This document shows positions 49,435 to 59,104 of a stretch of 64,000 nt of DNA, piece by piece. The first letter of the stretch is position 1; the number at the start of each line of letters is the position of its first letter. The notes under the pieces are model-generated. The model did no database searches and was not told the origin of the DNA. It was given only the letters and a program-made list of their open reading frames with translations. The stretch is taken from the NCBI GenBank assembly GCA_016722945.1, contig JAEQMT010000038.1, positions 434,001 to 498,000 of the forward strand. The letters are read 5' to 3'. Origin of the DNA: Desulfofustis sp. PB-SRB1 (GTDB lineage: Bacteria; Desulfobacterota; Desulfobulbia; Desulfobulbales; Desulfocapsaceae). The position numbers and the translations under genes were made by a program.

Positions 49435-50355
49435 TTATTGACGTGGTTCGATAGTGGTACCGAGCGCCGCCGGCTCACCCGTCGAGCCCCGGCGCCAGGA
49501 GGAAAAAACAAGAACCGCAATGGTCAGCGTATAGGGCAGCATGAGCAGGAGCGAAGATGGAATGGTGGTGCCGGAGGCCTGCAACCTGAGCTGCACCGCC
49601 ATGATGCCGCCGAACAGATAGGCGCCGAACACGGCCCGCTGTGGCCGCCAGAACGAAAAGATGACCAGCGCCACGGCGATCCAGCCGCGACCGCCGGTGA
49701 GATTGTTGGTCCACAGATGGGTGTAAGCCAGCGACAGATAGGCGCCGCCGCAGCCCATGCAAAACCCACCCATAATGATGCCCAGCCAGCGGTAGGCAAC
49801 CACCCCGATACCGGCTGCCCGGGCCGCCACCGGGGCTTCTCCGGTGGCACGCAGATTGAGACCGATCCTGGTGACATAAAGAAACAGCCAGATAGCCAGC
49901 GGCAGAAGATAGCTGATATAGACCAGTACGTCATGGCGAAAAAAAATCTCGCCGAGCGCCGGAATATTACCTAAAATAGGCAGTGCAAACGGATCGAAGC
50001 CGGGCGCCGCCTGGCCGACAAAGGGCGTCCCAAAATAGTTGGCGAGACCAAGCCCGAAAATCGTAATGGCGAGCCCGGAAACCACCTGATTGCCGAGAAA
50101 CAGCAGCACCACCACACCATGTACGGCAGCCATCAGGCACCCGGCCGCACCTGCCGCGAAAAAGGCGAGCCAGGGGTTGCCGGTGGTGAGTGAAACGACA
50201 AAACCGGTAAGGGCACCAACGATCATGATCCCCTCTACTCCAAGATTCAACACCCCGGATCGCTCGGTGATGATCTCACCCAGGGTGGCATAGAGAATCG
50301 GGGTACCCGACTGCACCGTCGCCGCCAGCAGCGGTATCAGTATGGCAATGTCCAT
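49435..50355 (-). CDS. Nucleoside-type ABC transporter permease (second)
   Basis: 306 residues with eight to nine membrane helices. It opens with [20 protein letters not shown] and [20 protein letters not shown], the hallmark of BPD_transp_2 permeases of the NupQ/YufQ type, and has [20 protein letters not shown] as a coupling loop. It overlaps the other permease by 1 base. The pair forms the membrane channel for BmpA-delivered nucleosides or bases. Confidence 0.9.
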   Translation of the reverse strand: MDIAILIPLLAATVQSGTPILYATLGEIITERSGVLNLGVEGIMIVGALTGFVVSLTTGNPWLAFFAAGAAGCLMAAVHGVVVLLFLGNQVVSGLAITIFGLGLANYFGTPFVGQAAPGFDPFALPILGNIPALGEIFFRHDVLVYISYLLPLAIWLFLYVTRIGLNLRATGEAPVAARAAGIGVVAYRWLGIIMGGFCMGCGGAYLSLAYTHLWTNNLTGGRGWIAVALVIFSFWRPQRAVFGAYLFGGIMAVQLRLQASGTTIPSSLLLMLPYTLTIAVLVFSSWRRGSTGEPAALGTTIEPRQ

Positions 50356-51410
50356 CAGCGCCGGGTGACCCGATATGTAGTGAAGAAGCCGCCGGCCAGC
50401 ACGCTGAGCAGTACCAGCCCTTCGATAATCAAGCCAAAGGCGGCCGGCACCTGCATATCAAGCTGGAGCGATTCCACCCCCACCCGCAGACCGGCCAGCA
50501 GAAATGAGGCAACGGCGATATAAAAGGGATTGAGCCTGGCCAGCCAGGCCACCACGATGGCGGTGTATCCGTAGTTCGCCATGATGCTCGGCTGCAGCCG
50601 GTTCAGTGTTGACGAGGCCTCGAGAAACCCGGCCCAACCGGCCAGGGCGCCGCTGAGAAACATCACCCCGATGACCAGCCGGTCATAAGGGATACCGGCA
50701 TACCGCGCCGCCCGGACATTGGCCCCGCCCACCTTTATTTCATAGCCGAGCCGGGTGTAGGTGGTAAATACCCAGATCAACACGGCCAAAACAAACGCAT
50801 GCACCAACCCCCAGCTATAGGCGGTTGTGCCGATTTTACCGACCACGGCGGCGGGAGGAAAGGTCGCCGTCATGGGAAAGCCGTAACTGGCCGGATCCTT
50901 CCACGGCCCGTAGACCATATAGTCGAGCAGGGAAATAGCGATGTAATTCATCATCAGGGTGACGATGATCTCGTTGGTGCGCATCTTCTGACGAAAAAAC
51001 GCCGGAATGGCGCCCCACATGCCCCCGGCAACAACTGCCATAGTGATCATCGACGGCAGCAGCAGATAGGCGGGAAGATCAGGCATGGCAACCGGCAGCC
51101 AGCTTGCCCCGATGGCGCCCAGCGCATACTGGCCCTCCGCCCCGATATTCCAGACCCGCAGGCGAAACGCCAGGGCAACGCCTAATGAGCACAAAAATAT
51201 GGGAATCGCCTTCAGGGCCGAGTCCTCGATACCGTAGCGCGAGCCGAACGCACCGACAAACAGGGTGCCCATGGCAGCCACCGGATCGACGCCGCGCACC
51301 AGCAACAACCCCCCGCCCAGGGCCAGTGAGAAACCGATGGCCACCAATAAGACAAGGCAGGAACGCCAGCCGAGGGGCTCCTGCCTTTTGATTATCCGCA
51401 TACCCGGCAT
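50355..51410 (-). CDS. Nucleoside-type ABC transporter permease (first)
   Basis: A 351-residue BPD_transp_2 permease of the NupP/YufP type. ALAFRLRVWNIGAEGQYALG (characteristic N-x-G-x-EGQ), TNEIIVTLMMNYIAISLLDY and YEIKVGGANVRAARYAGIPY (coupling loop) are visible, with eight or more membrane helices. It lies 65 bases after bmpA and shares one base with the next permease. Intact. Confidence 0.9.
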   Translation of the reverse strand: MPGMRIIKRQEPLGWRSCLVLLVAIGFSLALGGGLLLVRGVDPVAAMGTLFVGAFGSRYGIEDSALKAIPIFLCSLGVALAFRLRVWNIGAEGQYALGAIGASWLPVAMPDLPAYLLLPSMITMAVVAGGMWGAIPAFFRQKMRTNEIIVTLMMNYIAISLLDYMVYGPWKDPASYGFPMTATFPPAAVVGKIGTTAYSWGLVHAFVLAVLIWVFTTYTRLGYEIKVGGANVRAARYAGIPYDRLVIGVMFLSGALAGWAGFLEASSTLNRLQPSIMANYGYTAIVVAWLARLNPFYIAVASFLLAGLRVGVESLQLDMQVPAAFGLIIEGLVLLSVLAGGFFTTYRVTRR

Positions 51411-51474
51411 GATCGCCCGTCGTCATCCGGCCTAGCAGGAGGCCGGACAAGACAGCGGGTGACGGTACGAATTG

Positions 51475-52533
51475 CTATTGCGTGGTACCGATAACCCCTT
51501 CCACGAACCACGTCATTCCCAACAGCTCCTCATCGGACATGGTCTCGCCCTCAGCCACTTTGAGTACGCCGTCCTGATCATTGATGGGACCGACAAACAC
51601 CCGCTCACCACCTTTGATCGCACCCATTTTTGCCATTACCTGATCCTTGACCTCTTGGGGCACCATGTCGCCGATAGGAGCGAGATCGACAATACCTTCC
51701 GCCAGACCGGGCCAGGTGGCCTCCGCCTGCCACTCGCCGCTACGAACTTTCTCCACGGTGGCCACATAAAACGGCCCCCAGTTCCAGATCGGCGCGGTCA
51801 GGTGCGCCTCGGGGGCGAACTGGCTCATATCGGAGTTGTAGCCAACCGAATAGACGCCGCGTTCCTGGGCCGCTTCCTGCGGTCCGGCTGAATCCTGGTG
51901 CTGGGCTATGACATCCGCTCCCACATCGAGCAGCGACTTGGCCGCCTCTTTTTCGGTGGCCGGGTCATACCAGGTTTTCGTCCACACCACCCGCACGGTG
52001 GCCTCGGGGTTCATCGCCCGCACTCCTAGCGTAAAGGCATTGATGCCACGGATCACTTCGGGGATGGGAAAGGCGGCAACATAGCCCAGGGTATTTGATT
52101 CGGTCATCGCCCCGGCCACCATGCCGGAGAGATACCTGGCCTGGTACATGCGGCCGAAATAATTGCCCATGTTGTCGGCCAGCTTAAAACCAGAACAATG
52201 CATAAATACAGTGTCAGGGAATTGACCGGCAACCTTGAGCATGGGATCCATATAGCCGAAACTGGTGGCAAAAATGACGTCATACCCCTTGCGCGCCATG
52301 TTGAGAATGACCCGTTCCGAATCCGGTCCCTCGGCCACCGCCTCGACGAAGGAGGTGGACACTCCGTCCATTGCCTCCACCGCCAGCCGCCCCTGATCAT
52401 GGGCGTATGACCAACCGGCGTCGCCAACCGGGGATACGTAGACAAAACCTACCTGCAAATCCTCGGCAACGGCCTGGCCCATGAACAGACACACGGCCAG
52501 CGCCGCAACGATACCTGTGCAAACTCTGCGCAT
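51475..52533 (-). CDS. BmpA/PnrA-type nucleoside-binding protein
   Basis: 352 residues with a Sec signal (MRRVCTGIVAALAVCLFMGQ then AVAEDL); there is no lipobox Cys, so it is probably soluble in the periplasm. The Bmp fold is shown by VGFVYVSPVGDAGWSYAHDQ, GYDVIFATSFGYMDPML, VFMHCSGFK, GAMTESNTLGYVAAFPIPEV and DVIAQHQDSAGPQEAAQERG. It delivers purine nucleosides or related bases to the permeases. AGGAG precedes ATG 52533, and the long frame upstream of it is spurious. It follows glnQ by 55 bases on the same strand, joining amino-acid and nucleoside import in one run. Confidence 0.92.
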   Translation of the reverse strand: MRRVCTGIVAALAVCLFMGQAVAEDLQVGFVYVSPVGDAGWSYAHDQGRLAVEAMDGVSTSFVEAVAEGPDSERVILNMARKGYDVIFATSFGYMDPMLKVAGQFPDTVFMHCSGFKLADNMGNYFGRMYQARYLSGMVAGAMTESNTLGYVAAFPIPEVIRGINAFTLGVRAMNPEATVRVVWTKTWYDPATEKEAAKSLLDVGADVIAQHQDSAGPQEAAQERGVYSVGYNSDMSQFAPEAHLTAPIWNWGPFYVATVEKVRSGEWQAEATWPGLAEGIVDLAPIGDMVPQEVKDQVMAKMGAIKGGERVFVGPINDQDGVLKVAEGETMSDEELLGMTWFVEGVIGTTQ

Positions 52534-52588
52534 AGTTACTCTCCTGCTTGTTAAAAGATTACTGAGACGAATCAACCAAAGGCCATCA

Positions 52589-53344
52589 CTACAAGACCTG
52601 CTTGAGGAAGAGCTTGGTGCGCTCTTCCTGGGGGTTGGTGAAGAAATGCTCCGGGGTGCCGATTTCAACGATCTTGCCCTGATCCATGAACAGCACCCGG
52701 TCGGCAACCTCGCGGGCAAAGCCCATCTCATGGGTTACCACCATCATGGTCATACCCTCTTTGGCCAGCTGCTTCATAACATCGAGCACCTCGCCCACCA
52801 TCTCGGGATCGAGAGCGGAAGTGGGCTCATCAAAAAGCATCACCTTGGGATCCATGGCCAGCGCCCGGGCAATGGCAACCCGTTGCTGCTGCCCGCCAGA
52901 CAGCCGGGAAGGATACTCCTGCTCCTTCTCAGGTATCCCCACTTTTTTCAGCAGCATCCGAGCCTTTTCCTCGGCCTCGGCAGTATTGCGCTTACGCACC
53001 CGCATCTGGGCCAGAGTAAGATTGCCCAGCACGGTTTTGTGGGGAAAGAGGTTGAACTGCTGAAACACCATGCCGACCTCGGCACGAATCTTGTTAATAT
53101 TTGTTTTACGATCGGCGATATCCACCCCGTCGATGTAAACATGGCCCTTTTCGAACATCTCCAGGGCGTTGACACAGCGAATCAGCGTCGATTTACCCGA
53201 ACCCGACGGGCCGATCACCACCACCACCTCACCTTTATCGACGGTGGTGGAGACATCGTCTACGGCCCGCACCACGGCGCCGCGGCTTTTAAAAACCTTA
53301 CTGACGTTCTCCACTCTAATCACTGGCCCTGGCCCTCCGTTCAA
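52589..53344 (-). CDS. glnQ: Polar amino-acid ABC transporter ATPase (GlnQ type)
   Basis: 251 residues: Walker [20 protein letters not shown]-loop [19 protein letters not shown], signature [20 protein letters not shown], Walker [21 protein letters not shown] and the switch His of [15 protein letters not shown]. All are typical of the PAAT-type ATPase for glutamine, glutamate or basic amino acids. It overlaps the permease end by about 29 bases. The gene symbol is by family; the true substrate is not readable. Confidence 0.92.
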   Translation of the reverse strand: MNGGPGPVIRVENVSKVFKSRGAVVRAVDDVSTTVDKGEVVVVIGPSGSGKSTLIRCVNALEMFEKGHVYIDGVDIADRKTNINKIRAEVGMVFQQFNLFPHKTVLGNLTLAQMRVRKRNTAEAEEKARMLLKKVGIPEKEQEYPSRLSGGQQQRVAIARALAMDPKVMLFDEPTSALDPEMVGEVLDVMKQLAKEGMTMMVVTHEMGFAREVADRVLFMDQGKIVEIGTPEHFFTNPQEERTKLFLKQVL

Positions 53345-54276
53345 GATAGAACACGAACTGAGAAAGCACCGACGTAATTATCAGATACATGGCGGCCGCC
53401 ACCAGCCACAGCTCGAAGGTCAGAAAGGAACTGGAAACGGCCTCCTTGGTTCTCTTGGTCAACTCGGTAATGGCAATCACCGAAACCAATGACGAGTCTT
53501 TGATGAGACTGATAAACTGGCCGGACAGGGGCGGCAGGATGCGCCTGAACGCCTGAGGCAAAATGATCTCGGTCATCGCCTGCGGCATACTCATGCCAAG
53601 TGATCTCGCCGCCTCCATCTGGCCGCGCGGGATGGCCTGAATGCCGGCGCGGATAATCTCCGCCACGTAGGCCCCGGCAAACAGGGCCAGGGCACCGATG
53701 CCGCAGACATTGCGATGCAGATCGAAAACCGCGCCGATAAAAAAATAGGCGATGTAAATCTGCACCAGCAGCGGGGTACCGCGGATAAGTTCGATGTATA
53801 TGGTGGAGAGATTTCGCACCGCAAAGTTCTTGGAAATTTTCATCAAGCCGGCAATCAGGCCGATGATCAACCCCAGAACACTCGCCACCACCGATATCCA
53901 GATGGTCGTAAAAAACCCGTCGAGCAGCGGCCCCATCCGCCATGAGGCGACAAATCCCAGGGCATCGCCATCAAAGAGCAGCTCATTCTCGCTCACCCGA
54001 ACCGTACCGGTATCGACCTTAAAGTCGAGCACCTCACCAGCGTCTGACTGCAGTGTAACGGTTGTGGTGGAGCCACTCTCGGCGATCGCGGTAACGGTTC
54101 CGTCAAACGGCGCCTTGATCACATCTTCGGCCTCATAGGCGAAGTACTGCGGCACCCCGGTACCATTTCCAGGTGTAATCGTGAGCCTGAGTGGCCCCGT
54201 ACATCCCGGCCGCCATAAGAAGCAGAATAACGGCCAGAAGCAACTGCCAGGGCCAGACTCGTTCGGTGGTTTGCAT
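53316..54276 (-). CDS. glnP: Polar amino-acid ABC permease, one-base frameshift near residue 40
   Basis: Expected start is ATG 54276: [20 protein letters not shown], a first membrane helix, then HDYTWKWYR. At a CCCC run (plus strand 54154-54157) the frame shifts by one base; [20 protein letters not shown] continues in the next frame, followed by a periplasmic beta-rich insert and the permease core ([20 protein letters not shown], the EAA-like loop [40 protein letters not shown]). A GTG at the shift could start a shorter product lacking the first helix. The conserved flanks suggest a base-calling slip. Partner of glnQ and glnH. Confidence 0.85.
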
Positions 54277-54291
54277 GGACGGATACGCGGC

Positions 54292-55092
54292 TTATTGGAT
54301 TTCTTTCAGCCAGGCATCATCACGGAACCACTTGTTGAAGATCCGCTCGTAGGTACCATCGTTTTTCACCTGGAACATGAAATTATCGAGCCAGTTGAGA
54401 AAATCCACATCACCCTGGCGGATGGCCCAGGCCAGCGGTTCGTAGGTAAAGGGTTCACTCAGATGAAAGATTTTCCCTTCGCCTCGCTCGACGAAAGCGA
54501 TGGCATTGTAGGGCAGATCGTAGACGAAGGCGTCTATTTTGCCGTTGATCAACTCGAGTACGCCTTCCTGCTCGGTCTCATACGATACGTAGGTGGCGTT
54601 GCGAATTTTGCTTTTAACCGCCTGCTCGCCGGTGGTGCCGAGTTTGGAGCCCACCGAGTACTTGGGGTCATTGAGATCGCTGTAGCTGTTGATGGTGCCC
54701 TCATGCCTCTTATCCACCAGGATCGATTGACCGATAATGATGTAGGGCTGGGCAAAGTTGATGCTCAGGTTACGCTCCTGGGTAAGGGTCATGCCTGACA
54801 TGATAATATCAAATTTATCGGTCAGAAGGCCGGCGATAATACCGTCCCAGGCAATCGATACCAGTTCCAGTTCAACGCCCATGGAAGCGGCCATGCGCTT
54901 TGCCATATCCACGTCAAAACCGATGATTTCACCCTTCTGATTGGTCAACTCAAAGGGCATGTAACCCGGCTCCATACCGACCCGCAGGGTGCCGCGTTTT
55001 TGAATTTCTTCCAGGGTACTGGCCGAAACGGTTCCCGCCATGGCAACCATGGTCGCCAATACAAAAGCACACAGTACGGCTAACTTTTTCAT
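54292..55092 (-). CDS. glnH: Polar amino-acid ABC substrate-binding protein (GlnH type)
   Basis: 266 residues. The signal peptide MKKLAVLCAFVLATMVAMAG (then TVSAS) is followed by TLRVGMEPGYMPFELTNQKG, IIGFDVDMAKRMAASMGVEL, DIIMSGMTLTQERNLSINFA and GSKLGTTGEQAVKSK, the SBP_bac_3 fold for polar amino acids. The ATG at 55092 has GGAGGA upstream; an ATG four codons earlier would put that site inside the frame. First gene of the long minus-strand run ending at 45740, 15 bases before the permease. Confidence 0.93.
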   Translation of the reverse strand: MKKLAVLCAFVLATMVAMAGTVSASTLEEIQKRGTLRVGMEPGYMPFELTNQKGEIIGFDVDMAKRMAASMGVELELVSIAWDGIIAGLLTDKFDIIMSGMTLTQERNLSINFAQPYIIIGQSILVDKRHEGTINSYSDLNDPKYSVGSKLGTTGEQAVKSKIRNATYVSYETEQEGVLELINGKIDAFVYDLPYNAIAFVERGEGKIFHLSEPFTYEPLAWAIRQGDVDFLNWLDNFMFQVKNDGTYERIFNKWFRDDAWLKEIQ

Positions 55093-55392
55093 TGCTTCCT
55101 CCATTTACTTTGATGTTGTTGCAGCCTCGTGGCAAGATTTCAACGTGGCCGCCGTCTCTTCTCTCTCCCGCGCCCCGAAAACCGTTCTACGCATTTTTTT
55201 GCAGCAAGACACAAAAGCTGCGTAGCCGGATCCGAAAACATGGCGGAGGGTTATAACACAGGGGTAACTCAAGAACAACCGGGTTTTATCAAAAACCCCA
55301 CGCATTCATATAATGTCACGATTGCCAAATGGCAAATAGATGGCCGCGGGCAAGACACCAGCCGCATGCACCAGAGATGCAATCAACCCTGC
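55093..55392. other. Intergenic region upstream of the amino-acid transporter operon
   Basis: About 300 bases. A small hairpin (GGGTTTT-ATCA-AAAACCC, 55281-55298) lies midway and could serve the end of the glycosyltransferase transcript or as an operator. No sigma-54 motif and no gene were found. The operon promoter is presumably here. Confidence 0.35.
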
Positions 55393-56406
55393 TTATCCGG
55401 GAAACGGTGTCTGGCTAAACTCAAGATTGGCGAGAAACTGCTCGGTGCTGGCCTGCCACGAAAACTTCTCGGCACATGCCCGGCACCGGCTCCGATCGAT
55501 ATCAAGACATTTCAGTACGGCAGTACGCAGATCCTCATCCATCCAGCCGTTCACCCCGTTTTCGATCAACTCCCTGGGGCCACTGGCAGGATATGCGGCC
55601 ACCGGCACGCCGCAGGCCATGGCCTCGAGCTGCACCACCCCGAATGTATCGGTGCGGCTGGGAAAGACGAAGACGGCGGAAGCTGCCAGCAGCCTGGCAA
55701 GCTCCTTACCCTGCCGATAACCGGCGAAGTGTGCATCGGGATACATCCGACGCAGCTCAGCACGGGCCGGTCCGTCACCGATCACACACTTGCGGCCCGG
55801 CAGGTCGAGCTGTAAAAAAGCCTCGATGTTTTTTTCCGGGGCAACCCTGCCCATATAGGTGAATATCGGCTCTTCGTTTTGTACATCAGGTGACCGGCAT
55901 GGCCGAAACATTTCGGTATCGACCCCGCGCGCCCACGGGACGACGTTTTTAAAGCCGCGGCTGTTCAACTCCTCGCGAAGCTCGGAGGTTGCCGCCATGG
56001 TTCGGGTGGCGCCGTTGTGAAACGTACGCACCACCCAGTAAGTAAATGAAAGCGGGATAGGGAAACGTACCCTGATATACTCGGGGAAACGGGTGTGATA
56101 CGTTGTGGTAAAGCCAAAACCGACTTTTCTGCATGCTCCTCTTGCGGCCCACCCGAGCGGTCCTTCGGTGGCCAGATGCACGGCATGAGGGGCGGCTGCG
56201 GCAAGCAGGGTAAAAAGGCGGCGCGGAGAGGTGAAAGAGAGTTTTATTTCCGGGTAGGTGGGGCAGGGGATGGTGGAAAACTGGTTCGGGGTGATGAGGG
56301 TAACCTCGTACCCCCGCCGACGGAGCTGTTCAGCAGTGTGCAGGTAGGTGTTTACGACCCCGTTAATTTGTGGGCGCCAGGCATCGGTCACGATAACGAT
56401 CTTCAT
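55393..56406 (-). CDS. GT4-family glycosyltransferase
   Basis: A 337-residue GT-B glycosyltransferase. The N-terminal MKIVIVTDAWRPQINGVVNT is the usual acceptor-domain start (glycine/Asn loop INGVVNT). VDTEMFRPC, IFTYMGRVAPEKNIEAFLQL and the donor site RTDTFGVVQLEAMACGVPVA place it with GT4 enzymes such as mannosyl- or diacylglycerol glucosyltransferases. It overlaps the phosphoesterase gene by 44 bases; this pair is often seen together and suggests a lipid or glycolipid task at the membrane. Sugar and acceptor are not readable. Confidence 0.88.
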   Translation of the reverse strand: MKIVIVTDAWRPQINGVVNTYLHTAEQLRRRGYEVTLITPNQFSTIPCPTYPEIKLSFTSPRRLFTLLAAAAPHAVHLATEGPLGWAARGACRKVGFGFTTTYHTRFPEYIRVRFPIPLSFTYWVVRTFHNGATRTMAATSELREELNSRGFKNVVPWARGVDTEMFRPCRSPDVQNEEPIFTYMGRVAPEKNIEAFLQLDLPGRKCVIGDGPARAELRRMYPDAHFAGYRQGKELARLLAASAVFVFPSRTDTFGVVQLEAMACGVPVAAYPASGPRELIENGVNGWMDEDLRTAVLKCLDIDRSRCRACAEKFSWQASTEQFLANLEFSQTPFPG

Positions 56407-57181
56407 GATACGCTTCGGTCGATACCAGTTCTTGAGTTGAGGATGCGTCGTGCCAATTGATGATGCCTAAGGTACCGTTGTTGTTTTCCACCAGGGCCGT
56501 GCAACTCTCCACCCAGTCCCCGGCGTTGCTGTAGAGAACCCCGTCGATATAGCGGATGGCGGCATGATGGATGTGTCCGCAGATGAGCCCGTCCACGTGT
56601 TTTGCACGGGCTTCGTCCACCACCGTCTGCTCGAAGTTGCCGATATAGTTGACCGCCTTTTTCACCCGATGCTTGATATCCGCTGATATCGAGTAATAGG
56701 GGCGACCCAGCCCACCGCTTATTTTATTGTACCAGCGGTTTATCACCAGAAGCGAATCGTACAGGACACTGCCCAGATCAGCGAGCCATTTTTTCTTTTG
56801 AATCACGCAATCAAATCTATCACCGTGCAGCACCAGATAGCGCGACCCGTCAGCGGCACGATGCACCAGTTCCTCAACCACCTTCACCCCGTTGATGTTC
56901 GAGCCGCAGTAGGGACGGATCATCTCGTCATGGTTGCCGGGCAGATAATAGACCTTGGTGCCGGCGGCTGCTTTTTTGAGAATCGTTGCGATAATCCGGT
57001 CGTTGATGGCCGGCCAGTGCCAGTCCCGCCGCAGTTTCCACAAATCCAGGATATCGCCCACCAGATAGAGACTTTCCGACTCGGTGGCCTGGAGAAAGTT
57101 GAGCAATTTCTTACTCTGCAGGTTGCGTCCACCCAGGTGGGTATCGGAAATCCAGATGGCTCGAAAGTGTACCGGCTGCAT
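56363..57181 (-). CDS. LpxH-like metallophosphoesterase
   Basis: 272 residues of the calcineurin-like superfamily with all metal-ligand motifs: ISDTHLGG, LVGDILDLW, LPGNHDEMI, LVLHGDRFD and CGHIHHAA. The spacing resembles UDP-2,3-diacylglucosamine pyrophosphatases, but the C-terminal part (SISADIKHRVKKAVNYIGNF) is that of the related UDP-diacylglucosamine-hydrolase-like group commonly paired with a GT4 enzyme, so I do not call it LpxH outright. Membrane-associated phosphate ester hydrolysis is likely. Overlaps the glycosyltransferase start. Confidence 0.85.
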   Translation of the reverse strand: MQPVHFRAIWISDTHLGGRNLQSKKLLNFLQATESESLYLVGDILDLWKLRRDWHWPAINDRIIATILKKAAAGTKVYYLPGNHDEMIRPYCGSNINGVKVVEELVHRAADGSRYLVLHGDRFDCVIQKKKWLADLGSVLYDSLLVINRWYNKISGGLGRPYYSISADIKHRVKKAVNYIGNFEQTVVDEARAKHVDGLICGHIHHAAIRYIDGVLYSNAGDWVESCTALVENNNGTLGIINWHDASSTQELVSTEAYHEDRYRDRCLAPTN

Positions 57182-57370
57182 GGTTCTCCCCTGTTTTAGA
57201 AATATCGCATGCGCGGCACGTTAGACCCAAAATATTATGGTCAAATAAATTGTCGGTTAGAATTGTGTAAGGAAAGACAAAAAACCAGTGCTAGGGGGAT
57301 GATCGATCTGAAATAAACGATCTGATTACTCTACGGCACGGTCCTGCCGGGAAGAGGCCTGGCTATGCAG

Positions 57371-57622
57371 CTATTCTTCGCGACCACTACTTTCTTGCTC
57401 TTCGCCGTTACTTTCTTGCTCTGCTTGAGCCTCATCGGCTTCGCGTTCGGCGGCTGATTTTCCCCAAATGGTTAATTCCCCGTCTTCACCCGACAGAAGG
57501 CCACGCCCCGGCATCAACTCCCGGTTTGTTTCCGGGGTGAATTCTTCACCGCCACAGCCACAAAATAACAATGGGCAGGCCAGCAACAGGCCTGCCCAGA
57601 AAACAGCATTAAATAATCTCAC
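57371..57622 (-). CDS. Small lipoprotein, hypothetical
   Basis: 83 residues. The lipoprotein signal MRLFNAVFWAGLLLACPLLF ends in CGCGG (lipidated Cys near residue 21-23). The mature part is short and acidic, ending in Glu/Ser/Gln-rich repeats (EADEAQAEQESNGEEQESSG), probably disordered. The start is GTG, whose first base is the last base of the porin stop (TAGTG), so it is coupled to the porin gene and may serve the outer membrane with it. No family recognised. Confidence 0.7.
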   Translation of the reverse strand: MRLFNAVFWAGLLLACPLLFCGCGGEEFTPETNRELMPGRGLLSGEDGELTIWGKSAAEREADEAQAEQESNGEEQESSGREE

Positions 57623-58938
57623 TAGAATTTAATTCGGGCGCCCGCCATCACGGCATTGATATTATCATAGTCAACATTGGTACGATCAAGCTTGTGGAAA
57701 CGGTAGGCCGCGTAAAATTCGGTTGCCCAGTCGTCAATTTTATGAACCGCCGCCAAGCTCCAGGTTTGGAACTTATCGTCATTGGCTTGCAGATCCTTGG
57801 TCTGAGCGTAGTCAACGGAGAACGAGGTGGTGGCGGCATCATAGAACTTGGTCTGGTAGCCGAGCTTACCATACCAGGTAACCGGATTATCCCGACCGGA
57901 GGTGTCCAAATCCTGGCTGCCACCCGCGAAGGTAGCATTCAGCCCCATGGGAAGCATTACTGAAATTGAGCCGCTGTAGCGGTTGTTATACGAGGCGGTG
58001 CTACCCGGATCGGCATAGCCGAAAGCAGCCGCCACTTTGGTTCCAGAGAAGATTCGGCTGTAGCGCAGTGCCCCGTCATAAGCCGAGCCGTCGTTGGCGC
58101 TGGCGGCCCCCGTGAAGCCGGCAAAGGAGGGCGTATCGTAGCGAATCCGATCCGTCCGGCTCAACCCGTCAAAGTTGCTGGAAACATTACCGATAGCGAT
58201 ATCGCTGACCTCGTTGGCGGTTTTGTCATTCCATAAAATGTTGCCCGCCATGTCGCTGATGCTTGAGTAGGTGACTACGTCGGTGCCGGATAAATCAACT
58301 TCGGCCACACTATTGGAGGCGCTGTCGCCCTTACCAAGCGAAAACTTACCGAATGTGTCATTAGCAAAGTTTATTTCCGCCCAGCGCAGTTTGAAGTTGT
58401 CGGAAGTGGCGTTGTTATTGTCAAACTGATTAACGTCATCAGAGGCGCTGGAAACGATACCGTATTCAAAGCGGGTGCCGATCTTCCAGCCACCCACCTC
58501 ACCACCGGCCCGCAAGCCGAGACGAGAATTTGAGTTGGTATTATCGACAAAGTAAACATCACTTGAATCACCGTTGTCGGCAAACAGTACAGCGCGGTTC
58601 AACTGGCCGTAGAGATTCACATCGATATTTGAATTGCTGGAGACGACCATCTTGTCAACTCCAAGATCTTCAACGGCACTTTTATCGGCCTTCTCTTCCT
58701 CCAATTTAGCGACGTCAGCCTGAAGAGCGGCCGCACTACCGGATAGTTGCTCTTTTAAAGCGGCAATCTCTGCCGCCTGCTGGTCGATCTGGGCCTGTTG
58801 CTGCTGGATCATACGCTTGAGTTCGGCCAGCATATCCGCCTCACTCATCGGCCCGGTCCCACCGGCAAACGCCTGACCGGCAATGCATAGAGCCGTGATG
58901 GCGCCGGTGGAGATAGGTATGTACCGCTTTGTTCTCAT
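57622..58938 (-). CDS. Outer-membrane porin with N-terminal coiled coil
   Basis: 438 residues. The signal peptide RYIPISTGAITALCIAGQAF (cleaved after FAGG) is followed by a coiled coil (residues 35-85: LAELKRMIQQQQAQIDQQAA, IAALKEQLSG), then a beta-rich barrel starting IDVNLYGQLNRAVLFADNGD with many alternating strands (SRLGLRAGGEVGGWKIGTRF) and a C-terminal Phe (MAGARIKF), as needed for BAM insertion. It is a general Gram-negative porin (Porin_4-like). The ATG at 58938 has GGAGGG 6 bases upstream. The leader contains a duplicated ribosome site and a 5-codon upstream frame. Confidence 0.9.
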   Translation of the reverse strand: MRTKRYIPISTGAITALCIAGQAFAGGTGPMSEADMLAELKRMIQQQQAQIDQQAAEIAALKEQLSGSAAALQADVAKLEEEKADKSAVEDLGVDKMVVSSNSNIDVNLYGQLNRAVLFADNGDSSDVYFVDNTNSNSRLGLRAGGEVGGWKIGTRFEYGIVSSASDDVNQFDNNNATSDNFKLRWAEINFANDTFGKFSLGKGDSASNSVAEVDLSGTDVVTYSSISDMAGNILWNDKTANEVSDIAIGNVSSNFDGLSRTDRIRYDTPSFAGFTGAASANDGSAYDGALRYSRIFSGTKVAAAFGYADPGSTASYNNRYSGSISVMLPMGLNATFAGGSQDLDTSGRDNPVTWYGKLGYQTKFYDAATTSFSVDYAQTKDLQANDDKFQTWSLAAVHKIDDWATEFYAAYRFHKLDRTNVDYDNINAVMAGARIKF

Positions 58939-58971
58939 AACAAACCCTCCATAGTAAAAACCCTCCGTAGT
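58935..58971 (-). promoter_or_regulatory. Duplicated ribosome-binding leader with a 5-codon upstream frame before the porin
   Basis: A 14-base unit, ACTAYGGAGGGTTT in mRNA sense, occurs twice (58958-58971 and 58942-58955). The first GGAGGG is correctly spaced for an ATG at 58952 that starts a frame of Met-Glu-Gly-Leu-Leu, whose TGA overlaps the porin ATG (ATGA). The second GGAGGG serves the porin itself. It may tune or couple porin translation. Confidence 0.5.
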
Positions 58972-59104
58972 AAAAAAAACTGTACTGCATAGTACCCGCA
59001 TAGAACCAGGAGGCTGCCCACTTCGTCAAGTTTTTTTTACGGTAAATATGTTTGGATTTGGTTAAATATTCAGGGAACCTTTCACCATCACCGCCTCTAC
59101 TTCC

